Positions 7,964-14,026 of a DNA stretch of 14,730 nucleotides are shown in pieces (position 1 is the stretch's first letter; each line of letters opens with the position of its first letter). The DNA is taken from positions 1 to 14,730 of the forward strand of contig JAEYYE010000193.1 of the NCBI GenBank assembly GCA_023430945.1, given 5' to 3'. The stretch is from Bacteroidota bacterium (GTDB taxonomy: Bacteria > Bacteroidota > Bacteroidia > Flavobacteriales_F > PHOS-HE28). A program made the position numbers and the translations under genes. Under the pieces are notes generated by a model that saw only the letters and a program-made list of their open reading frames with translations, was not told the DNA's origin and did no database searches.

Positions 7964-8512
7964 ATGAAGATCCTGATCATCTATGCCACCACAGAAGGCC
8001 AGACGCGGAAGATCGCGCGCTACATGGAGGAGAACCTTCAGGCGAAGGGCCATGCGGTAAGCATTAGCGATGCGAGCGACGACCCGCCTTCACCCCAGGG
8101 TTTCGATGCGGTGGTCCTGGGTGGTTCGTTGCATATGATGAAGCACCAGGCCGCGCTCGCGGATTATGCGATGCGCCACGCGGCAATGCTGAACAACCTG
8201 CCAGGGGTGTTCTTCTCTGTAAGCCTGGGGATCGTGACGGGTGAAGAGAATGCGCTTGCAGAAGCACGCCGGATCGCGGATGAATTCGTGCACAATGCCG
8301 GTTGGGCCCCGCAACACGTCGAGTTGATCGCAGGTGCGCTCAAATACACGCAGTACGACTTCTTCAAGCGGTTCATGATGAAGATGATCAGCACGCGTTC
8401 CGGTGGATCGGCGGATACGTCGCATGACCACGAATACACTGATTGGGCGCAGGTGGCCGCGTTATGCGATCGGGTGATCGCGATGCCCCGGTTCACGGCA
8501 GGGAACGCCTGA
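7964..8512 (+). CDS. hemG: HemG-type flavodoxin, probable protoporphyrinogen IX dehydrogenase (menaquinone)
   Basis: The protein has 182 residues, nearly the length of E. coli HemG (181), with which the C-terminal half agrees closely. I start it at the ATG at 7964 (MKILIIYATTEGQTRKIA) because the upstream in-frame extension to 7880 is not flavodoxin-like. Residues 1-18 form the first strand and the FMN phosphate loop (TTEGQT). FDAVVLGGSLHM is the second FMN-contact strand, and IAGALKYTQYDFFKRFMM, then STRSGGSADTSHD and YTDWAQV, are the HemG signature region. HemG oxidises protoporphyrinogen IX to protoporphyrin IX at the membrane and passes electrons to quinone, the step before ferrochelatase. 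It stands alone as a plus-strand gene between two minus-strand blocks, and its end overlaps the oxidoreductase gene by 20 bases. Another flavodoxin-domain reductase is the alternative. Confidence 0.8.
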   Translation: MKILIIYATTEGQTRKIARYMEENLQAKGHAVSISDASDDPPSPQGFDAVVLGGSLHMMKHQAALADYAMRHAAMLNNLPGVFFSVSLGIVTGEENALAEARRIADEFVHNAGWAPQHVELIAGALKYTQYDFFKRFMMKMISTRSGGSADTSHDHEYTDWAQVAALCDRVIAMPRFTAGNA

Positions 8513-9527
8513 GGTCCACTTCAGGGTCCAGGTCCCTGCCATCGAAAAGGTGTTCGACAAGATGGATCGCGCACCACGGAGCGATCATTCCGCCGCGCGA
8601 ACCAAGCCCGTTGAGAACGGCCTGGACATGTGAGATCTTCCCAAGCACCGGCCTTCGATCCCTTGATGCCGGTCGCACACCAGCGCGATGTTCGATCACT
8701 TCGACCGGCCTGTGGACCACTTCGCGAAGCCTGCCCAACAGGTGGTCCCTTGCTTTTTCCGAAGGTCCGCTCCAGACATCGTTCCATTCAAATGTCGATC
8801 CGATCCTGAAAAGTTCATTGCCGATCGGAAGGATGAAGATGCCGCGGTGAACGATCTTCTCAAGCAGAAGGCCGGGTATGCGCACGGTGAGCACTTCTCC
8901 TTTCACCGGCACGATGCCGTTCATGGCTGGGAATGATCCTTCGCAATGGATCATCCAACGCGCCGAACGATCACCGATCACGACACGATCGCCCTTGATC
9001 CCGATCCTTTGTCGATCGATCCATTCTTCTGTAAGTGCGCCTTCGCGCAGGAGTGCCGATCGCTGCCGATCGAGCATGGTGCGGATATCGAGCCACGCAC
9101 ATCGCTCGATGATGCCAAGACCAAATGGCGCAGTGATCCCGGTGTCCGCAAGATCCTTTTCATAACCGATCGAGAGAAGCGGATCAAGTGTTTCACGGGC
9201 CATGGCACGGCGCCATTGCGCCTCTTCGTTCGGTGTTGGGAATATCTTGATGAGCGGGATCGGATGCCAGGTGATCGTTCCTGATACCGAACCCATCGCC
9301 ACGTAGAATTCCTCGCAAATACGCAACATCTCATGCGCCCGCCAGGTTGGCACATCGCGGCGCAAGGAGACCGGGTTGATCACACCAGCGGCCGCATGGG
9401 AAGCACCTCCTTCACGCGGCCGATCGAAGACATGGAAGGAGATCCCGCGCTGTTGCAGGTGATGGGCGAGCACAGCCCCCGCAAGCCCGTGGCCGCAGAT
9501 GATCACATCATGATGGTGTTCCGGCAC
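8493..9527 (-). CDS. FAD-dependent oxidoreductase, DAO family
   Basis: The protein has 344 residues and a GTG start at 9525-9527. Residues 7-35 (DVIICGHGLAGAVLAHHL to HVFDR) form the Rossmann FAD-binding beta-alpha-beta unit with GxGxxG at residues 12-17. GASHAAAGVINP (about 41-52) is the second FAD-contact loop of the D-amino-acid oxidase / glycine oxidase group. The C-terminal part has GVRPASRDRRPVLG and NGLGSRGG, the usual conserved end of DAO enzymes. The length fits a single-domain enzyme. Similarity of this type is also found in the MnmC C-terminal domain, but no methyltransferase part is fused here. The substrate is unknown, probably an amine or amino acid. The gene starts 18 bases after the response-regulator stop and has its own candidate promoter element directly before the GTG. 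Its last 20 bases overlap the end of the hemG-like gene on the other strand. Confidence 0.85.
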   Translation of the reverse strand: MPEHHHDVIICGHGLAGAVLAHHLQQRGISFHVFDRPREGGASHAAAGVINPVSLRRDVPTWRAHEMLRICEEFYVAMGSVSGTITWHPIPLIKIFPTPNEEAQWRRAMARETLDPLLSIGYEKDLADTGITAPFGLGIIERCAWLDIRTMLDRQRSALLREGALTEEWIDRQRIGIKGDRVVIGDRSARWMIHCEGSFPAMNGIVPVKGEVLTVRIPGLLLEKIVHRGIFILPIGNELFRIGSTFEWNDVWSGPSEKARDHLLGRLREVVHRPVEVIEHRAGVRPASRDRRPVLGKISHVQAVLNGLGSRGGMIAPWCAIHLVEHLFDGRDLDPEVDLRRSLP

Positions 9528-9531
9528 ACCG

Positions 9532-9539
9532 CAAAGTTC
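9532..9539 (-). promoter_or_regulatory. Putative -7 element giving a leaderless transcript of the oxidoreductase
   Basis: Minus-strand GAACTTTG matches nAnnTTTG and ends 4 bases before the GTG start at 9527. In Bacteroidota the element lies just upstream of the transcription start, so the mRNA would begin at or next to the start codon. No convincing -33 TTG was seen. The same spacing occurs before sua5. Confidence 0.4.
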
Positions 9540-9545
9540 GACCGA

Positions 9546-9914
9546 TCAGGCCGCCTTCTTCGCGATCATTGAATCGATCCGTGCGATCAGTACTTCCTGG
9601 TCGTACGGTTTCAGGAAGAGATCGTTCGCGCCGATGCTCCGTACCATTTCAGAAAGCCGCGGAAGATCGTAGGCGGTGAGGATCATGATCGGTGTGGCGA
9701 TGCCTTGTGCGCGGATCTTCTCCACCAGTGTTAGCCCATTGCCGTACGGAAGTCCCATATCGATCAACAGCATGTCCGCCTGGGTTCGGTCCAGCACTTC
9801 CTGAAGTTTTCTGCCATCGGGAAGTGCGATCACTTCATGCCCTGCGGCCACCAATCGCTTTTCGAGAAGCTTGCGGACAAGTGCATCGTCTTCGATCAGG
9901 ATCACGCGTGGCAT
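9546..9914 (-). CDS. Stand-alone response regulator receiver domain
   Basis: The 122 residues form one receiver (CheY-like) domain and nothing else. The acidic pocket is E8-D9-D10 (VILIEDDALV). The phospho-acceptor is D52 (LLIDMGLPYGNG), the switch threonine T80 (MILTAYD), and the conserved lysine K102 (LFLKPYD), so all key residues for phosphorylation are present. There is no DNA-binding, enzymatic or kinase domain, so output must be by protein interaction or as a phosphorelay intermediate. No histidine kinase gene is in the window, and the partner is unknown. The gene lies 51 bases after rseP and 18 bases before the oxidoreductase on the same strand, and may be co-transcribed with either. 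An imperfect inverted repeat fills the gap before its start. Confidence 0.92.
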   Translation of the reverse strand: MPRVILIEDDALVRKLLEKRLVAAGHEVIALPDGRKLQEVLDRTQADMLLIDMGLPYGNGLTLVEKIRAQGIATPIMILTAYDLPRLSEMVRSIGANDLFLKPYDQEVLIARIDSMIAKKAA

Positions 9915-9916
9915 CA

Positions 9917-9962
9917 GGAACGATTTTGCACATTCCTACGTGATCCGATGCACAATTGTTCC
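9917..9962. repeat. Imperfect 14-bp inverted repeat between rseP and the response regulator
   Basis: GGAACGATTTTGCA at 9917-9930 and TGCACAATTGTTCC at 9949-9962 are inverted copies matching at 12 of 14 positions with an 18-base spacer. The repeat fills almost the whole gap between the rseP stop (9966) and the response-regulator start (9914). There is no T-run, so an intrinsic terminator is unlikely. An mRNA processing hairpin or an operator is possible. Confidence 0.5.
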
Positions 9963-9965
9963 GGA

Positions 9966-11291
9966 TCACATGCGGCCTGTGATCCACTTGAACACGTCGT
10001 TGCCGTTCGCGTACAGGATCAACCCGAAGAGCAGCGCCATGCCCACCATTTGCGCCACCTCCAGCACACGCTGGTTGGGTGCGCGGCGGAAGATCATCTC
10101 GTAGAGCAGGAACATCACGTGGCCGCCGTCCAGCGCAGGGATCGGCAATATGTTCATGAACGCGAGGATGATGCTGAGCAAAGCCGTCATGTGCCAGAAC
10201 TGCTGCCAGTTCCATTCGGCACTGAAGAGATTACCGATCGAACCGAAACCGCCGATCTGTGAAGCGCCCGACTTGGTGAAGAGAAGCTTCAACGAACCAA
10301 CGTAGTTCGAAAGCGTTTCCAATCCGTAATCGATACCGGCCGGGATCGCTTCAGCGAATCCGTACCGTTCATGTTGAAGCTGGAAGTAGGCGGAAGGCGG
10401 TCGGTTCCCGATCCCGATCAATCCATCATCGCCGACTTTCACCGGCAATTCGATCTGCGAGCCGTTCCGCTCCACGGCGATCTTCACTTCACGGCCTTTC
10501 TTATCGGCTATCAACTTTCTGAAATCGTTGAACCAGGCAGCTTCCTGTCCATCCACAGCGATGATCCGATCGCCTTTCATCAGGCCTGCTTCCGAAGCAG
10601 GCTGGCCTTTGAGCACGGTATCCACATAGAACGGTACACGCGGGGCGAAAAGTTGTTTTTCACCGCGATCCAGGATCTGGTCATGGATATCCCGGTCGAG
10701 GATCACGTTCTGCTGCTGGCCATTACGTTCGATCGAAAGCGTACGATGGCCATCGATCAGGATCTTCTTGGTCATATCCTCGAGCGTCCTGGTCTTCTCA
10801 CCGTTTATCGCCAGGATCCGATCGCCATCCTGGATCCCTTGTTCCTTCATCAATTCGCTGGGATGCACGCCATATTTCGCTTCTTCCAGCGGCAGATAAT
10901 CCTGGCCCCAGACAAAGAGGATCATGATGTAGAGCGCGAGGCCGAGCAGCAGGTTCACCGTAACGCCGCCGATCATGATGATGAGCCTTTGCCATGCGGG
11001 TTTCGCGCGGAATTCCCACGGCTGCGGCGGTTTCGCCATCTGGTCGCGGTCCATGCTCTCATCCACCATGCCACTGATCTTCACATACCCGCCGAACGGC
11101 ACCCAGCCGATGCCGAATTCGGTGCCACCGATCTTCTTCTTGAAGAGCGAGAACCACGGATCGAAGAAGAGGTAGAACTTCTCGACGCGCGTCTTGAACA
11201 GCCGCGCAGGAATGAAATGGCCGAACTCGTGCAGCACCACGAGGATCGAAAGGCTGAGGATCAGCTGTGCCGCTTTTATCAGGAATTCCAT
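9966..11291 (-). CDS. rseP: RseP-family site-2 intramembrane zinc metalloprotease
   Basis: The protein has 441 residues (E. coli RseP has 450). The first membrane segment carries the zinc motif HEFGH at residues 21-25, with H21 and H25 as ligands and E22 as the base. The third ligand is in NILPIPALDGGH at 380-391 (Asp388). Between them are the GWVPFGGYVKISGM membrane-reentrant region, a second membrane segment (about residues 105-128), and two PDZ domains (about 138-200 and 215-280; the second has GLMKGDRIIAVDG). A final membrane segment (about 415-435) completes the M50B layout. These enzymes cut membrane-spanning anti-sigma factors or leftover signal peptides inside the inner membrane. The ATG at 11289-11291 lies inside the end of ispC, a 13-base overlap suggesting coupled translation. 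Linkage with ispC is common in bacteria. No anti-sigma gene is nearby, so the target is unknown. Confidence 0.95.
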   Translation of the reverse strand: MEFLIKAAQLILSLSILVVLHEFGHFIPARLFKTRVEKFYLFFDPWFSLFKKKIGGTEFGIGWVPFGGYVKISGMVDESMDRDQMAKPPQPWEFRAKPAWQRLIIMIGGVTVNLLLGLALYIMILFVWGQDYLPLEEAKYGVHPSELMKEQGIQDGDRILAINGEKTRTLEDMTKKILIDGHRTLSIERNGQQQNVILDRDIHDQILDRGEKQLFAPRVPFYVDTVLKGQPASEAGLMKGDRIIAVDGQEAAWFNDFRKLIADKKGREVKIAVERNGSQIELPVKVGDDGLIGIGNRPPSAYFQLQHERYGFAEAIPAGIDYGLETLSNYVGSLKLLFTKSGASQIGGFGSIGNLFSAEWNWQQFWHMTALLSIILAFMNILPIPALDGGHVMFLLYEMIFRRAPNQRVLEVAQMVGMALLFGLILYANGNDVFKWITGRM

Positions 11292-12445
11292 GGAGTAGGT
11301 ATGCGTTCACGGGCCACGCGGCGTGTTTCACGGTCGGTGGCCTCAAGGTCTTGCAGATCGGGATCGGTCTGGTGTTGCACGGTTGTCAAACAATGTTCTA
11401 CAAGATCGCTCATCTCGGTGAAACCGATCCGATCATGCAGGAAAAGATCAACAGCCACTTCATTCGCGGCGTTGAGGATGCATGGTGCGTTGCCACCCTT
11501 TTCCATGGCGTGAAGCGCCAGAGCGAGGTTGCGGAAATTTTCCATGTCCGGTTTCTCGAACGTCAACGAAGGAAACTCCAGCATGTTGCAACGCGGCCAT
11601 TCCGTCGCCAACCGGTCGGGATATGCGAGTGCATATTGGATCGGAAGTTTCATGTCCGGCAGGCCCATCTGTGCTTTGATGCTGCCATCGCGGAACTGCA
11701 CCATGCTGTGGATGATGCTTTGCGGATGTACGAGTATCTCGATCTGGCCGGGTTTCAGGTTGAAGAGCCATTTCGCCTCGATCGCTTCAAGCCCTTTGTT
11801 CATCAGGCTCGCGGAATCGATCGTCACCTTCGCGCCCATCACCCAGTTGGGATGTTTCAATGCCTGTTCCCTGGTCACAGCCGCGAGCTTTTCCCTGGAA
11901 TATCCACGGAATGGTCCGCCGCTGGCGGTGAGCATGATCTTCTCGATCGGGTTGTGCCATTCACCGGCCAGGCACTGGAAGATCGCGGAATGCTCACTAT
12001 CCACCGGATAGATGTTCACCGCCTTTCGCTTCGCAGCTTCGGTGATCAATCCACCGGCAACCACCAGCGTTTCCTTGTTCGCCAGTGCGATCGGTCTTCC
12101 CGCTTCGATCGCGGCGAGCGTGGGCCGCACCCCGGCGTAGCCGACCAGCGCGGTGAGCACAAGGTCGATCCCTTCCATCGCCACGCACTGTTCCATCGCT
12201 TCGGCGCCTGCATATACCTTGATCCCCTTCGGGAACAAAGCGTCGCGCACAGGATCGAGTCTGGCCGGATCGGAGATCACGACCGCATTGGGTTCGAATT
12301 CCAGCGCCTGCTGGATCAGCAGATCGGTGTTGTTCCCACATGTAAGAAGTTCCACCTGGAAACTCTCGCGTTGTTCGCGAACCACCTGCAGGGCCTGGGT
12401 GCCGATCGAACCGGTGGAGCCAAGGATCGCGAGACGTTTTTGCAT
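11279..12445 (-). CDS. ispC: 1-deoxy-D-xylulose 5-phosphate reductoisomerase
   Basis: The protein has 388 residues from the ATG at 12443-12445. An in-frame GTG at 12454 would add three residues, but MQKRLAILGSTGSIG is the usual family start. The enzyme converts DXP to 2-C-methyl-D-erythritol 4-phosphate with NADPH, the first committed step of the MEP isoprenoid pathway, in the cytoplasm. GSTGSIG at residues 9-15 binds NADPH. NKET lies at 123-126. The metal ligands are D149 and E151 (VDSEHSAIFQ) and E220 (NKGLEAIEA). TASGGPFR and HPNWVMGAKVTIDSASLMNK form the substrate site, including H198 and the flexible-loop W201. The full domain set and family length are present. It overlaps rseP by 13 bases. 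A putative promoter lies about 45 bases upstream. Confidence 0.97.
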   Translation of the reverse strand: MQKRLAILGSTGSIGTQALQVVREQRESFQVELLTCGNNTDLLIQQALEFEPNAVVISDPARLDPVRDALFPKGIKVYAGAEAMEQCVAMEGIDLVLTALVGYAGVRPTLAAIEAGRPIALANKETLVVAGGLITEAAKRKAVNIYPVDSEHSAIFQCLAGEWHNPIEKIMLTASGGPFRGYSREKLAAVTREQALKHPNWVMGAKVTIDSASLMNKGLEAIEAKWLFNLKPGQIEILVHPQSIIHSMVQFRDGSIKAQMGLPDMKLPIQYALAYPDRLATEWPRCNMLEFPSLTFEKPDMENFRNLALALHAMEKGGNAPCILNAANEVAVDLFLHDRIGFTEMSDLVEHCLTTVQHQTDPDLQDLEATDRETRRVARERIPTPWNS

Positions 12446-12489
12446 TTTGCGCACCGCCGCGAGCCCCTTGATCGGATCGCAGCAAGGTG

Positions 12490-12497
12490 CAAAGGTC
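12490..12497 (-). promoter_or_regulatory. Putative -7 element for ispC-rseP
   Basis: Minus-strand GACCTTTG matches nAnnTTTG and is followed by a 44-base interval to the ispC ATG at 12445. It lies in the 73-base gap after the ArsC-like gene. No clear -33 TTG is seen. The rest of the gap shows only GATC-rich sequence. Confidence 0.35.
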
Positions 12498-12518
12498 GCG
12501 ATCCGCAGCTAATTCCGC

Positions 12519-12911
12519 TCAGGCATCGGCCGAAGGGCGGCACTTCGCCTCATGCAATGTCTGTATCATCGATGCCGGCTCGCAGATCACCGCGCGGCCG
12601 CTCATCAATGCGATCGGTGCCTTCAGGATCTGCGGGTTGCGGGCGAGCACATGCAGCCAGCCTTCCGTGTCGTAATCACGGCCGCGCACATGTTGCTGGT
12701 AGAAAGGATGCGCACGGTTCATCAGGTCCTTGGGTCGAACGTTCAACTGCTCGATCACCTGCCTTAGGAACGTGGTGGAAAGCTGCACTTCGCTCACATC
12801 CTGTTTGTTCACCTTGGGTGCGAGCGTGTAGGCGTAGGCAAGGGCCTTCTTCCCTTCATACGTGCTCCCGTCGTACACCAGCGTCAATTCCTTTGCATTC
12901 AATGTGCTCAT
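12519..12911 (-). CDS. ArsC/Spx-like thioredoxin-fold protein lacking the active-site cysteine
   Basis: The protein has 130 residues from the ATG at 12909-12911. The frame stays open upstream to 13097, but that extension is not protein-like and crosses the sua5 gene. The end of the domain (WLHVLARNPQILKAPIALMSGRAVICEP, about residues 85-111) resembles the conserved 'P-x-L-x-x-x-P-I' region of ArsC-family arsenate reductases and Spx regulators. The N-terminal strand and helix (LTLVYDGSTYEGKKALAYA, 9-27) align with the ArsC active-site loop, but Tyr18 stands where the catalytic Cys should be. The only cysteines are at the C-terminal end (VICEP and AKCRP). Thiol-based arsenate reduction by the usual mechanism is therefore not expected. 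A binding or regulatory role is possible. The family assignment is inference from motif pattern. The gene lies between sua5 and ispC on the same strand. Confidence 0.7.
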   Translation of the reverse strand: MSTLNAKELTLVYDGSTYEGKKALAYAYTLAPKVNKQDVSEVQLSTTFLRQVIEQLNVRPKDLMNRAHPFYQQHVRGRDYDTEGWLHVLARNPQILKAPIALMSGRAVICEPASMIQTLHEAKCRPSADA

Positions 12912-13006
12912 GATGCAGGCGGTATTGGTTAGGCGGAATGAATATAATCCACAAAACCGGTTTTTGATATTTTGCCGGATGAGGCGGAAGAAGAAGCAAG
13001 CCCGAT
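12912..13006. other. AT-rich gap between sua5 and the ArsC-like gene, with a 12-bp palindrome
   Basis: These 95 bases are clearly more AT-rich than the genes around them, especially 12940-12976. They contain the perfect palindrome AAAACCGGTTTT at 12953-12964. TTATATTC and GGTTTTG stretches on the minus strand are weak promoter-like matches for the downstream gene. The palindrome could be an operator or part of a hairpin. No certain promoter or terminator can be named. Confidence 0.4.
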
Positions 13007-13960
13007 CTACCGTGCCACCGCGGCTCTTTTCAACCTGTCGTTGATCGCCCGGCCGAGGCCGGTCTCGGGGAACAATTCCGCTAGGATCACATCGCAATCA
13101 CTTTTGTCCAATTCACGGAGCGCCGCGAACAAGCGACGCGCAGCCTGTGCCAGATCGCGATCCGCGGAGAGCACTACGGATCGATGTACCGGATAGTGCC
13201 GGTGAAGCGCGATCACACCGATCTTCTTTCCTGGATCCGCTGCGATCAGGTCTTCAATGTTACCGACGAAGACCGGTTTTCGCGGAGCGTAGTGCGATGC
13301 GAGCATTCCCGGAGCGGGCGGATGTTGAGCCCGCCCGTACGGTGGAAGCAACTTCCCTGTGATCTTCTCGATCGCTTCGATCGGGACCCCCCCAAGCCTG
13401 TAGAGCATCCAGCTATCCGATCCATTCCAACCGATGATCGTGCTCTCCACACCCACGGACGAAGGTCCGCCATCGAGTATGTACGGGATCTTTCCGCCCA
13501 GTTGGTCGGCCACGTGCTGTGGTGTGGTGGGGCTGATGTATCCGAACGGGTTCGCGCTCGGTGCGGCCAGGGGGAAAGGAAGGCGTGAGAGCAATTCCAG
13601 CGCGATCGGATGTGAAGGCATGCGCATCGCAACGGTATCCTGGCCGCTGGTCACCAGGTCGGGGATCGATCGTTCTTTCGGAAGCACGAGAGTGAGCGGG
13701 CCAGGCCAGAACGCATCCATCAATTCGAGCGCCGATCCAGGGATCACAGCGGCCACCGAACGGACCCGGTCCCTAACGCCCACATGCACGATCAATGGAT
13801 CGAAGCTCGGCCGATCCTTCACCTGGAAGATCTTCAGTACGGCTTCTTCATTGTATGCATTGCCAGCAAGGCCGTAGACGGTCTCCGTGGGAATGGCCAC
13901 GAGTTCACCGGCGATCAACAGATCGGCCGCGTGTTGCAGATCGGTGCCGATGGCGGCCAT
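13007..13960 (-). CDS. sua5: L-threonylcarbamoyladenylate synthase, Sua5 type (long form)
   Basis: The protein has 317 residues, the size of the two-domain Sua5 form; the single-domain TsaC form has about 190. The enzyme makes threonylcarbamoyl-AMP from threonine, bicarbonate and ATP, the donor for t6A37 in ANN-decoding tRNAs, in the cytoplasm. The YrdC domain (about residues 5-200) shows IPTETVYGLAGNA (23-35), KDRPSFDPLIVHV (48-60), WPGPLT (85-90), LAAPSANPFG (131-140) and GVESTI (170-175). The conserved linker PAPGMLASHYAPRKP follows from residue 215, leading to the smaller Sua5 domain (about 230-317) with GVIALHRHYPVH. The start is the ATG at 13958-13960, directly after a candidate promoter element. 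It is transcribed divergently from the beta-barrel gene at 14027. Confidence 0.94.
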   Translation of the reverse strand: MAAIGTDLQHAADLLIAGELVAIPTETVYGLAGNAYNEEAVLKIFQVKDRPSFDPLIVHVGVRDRVRSVAAVIPGSALELMDAFWPGPLTLVLPKERSIPDLVTSGQDTVAMRMPSHPIALELLSRLPFPLAAPSANPFGYISPTTPQHVADQLGGKIPYILDGGPSSVGVESTIIGWNGSDSWMLYRLGGVPIEAIEKITGKLLPPYGRAQHPPAPGMLASHYAPRKPVFVGNIEDLIAADPGKKIGVIALHRHYPVHRSVVLSADRDLAQAARRLFAALRELDKSDCDVILAELFPETGLGRAINDRLKRAAVAR

Positions 13961-13964
13961 GGCG

Positions 13965-13972
13965 CAAAGATG
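13965..13972 (-). promoter_or_regulatory. Putative -7 element giving a leaderless sua5 transcript
   Basis: Minus-strand CATCTTTG matches nAnnTTTG and ends 4 bases before the sua5 ATG, the same spacing as before the oxidoreductase GTG. It overlaps a short inverted repeat, GATGC-TAAT-GCATC, at 13969-13982. On the other strand of this 66-base divergent gap, GATATTGT (near 13993) is only a weak candidate for the beta-barrel gene. Confidence 0.45.
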
Positions 13973-14026
13973 CTAATGCATCGGGCTGGCACGATATTGT
14001 AAGAGAAGAGCAACAACGATACGAAG

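Noticed and set aside
11267..12913. Open plus-strand frame of 548 codons antisense to ispC and the ArsC-like gene
   Set aside because: It lies opposite two genes with clear family motifs. Its translation is rich in Arg, His and Cys with no domain pattern. GATC-rich, GC-rich codons leave few stops on the opposite strand.
12912..13097. N-terminal extension of the ArsC-like gene up to 13097
   Set aside because: The added residues cross the end of sua5 and the AT-rich gap and look like random translation. The conserved strand begins shortly after the ATG at 12909-12911.
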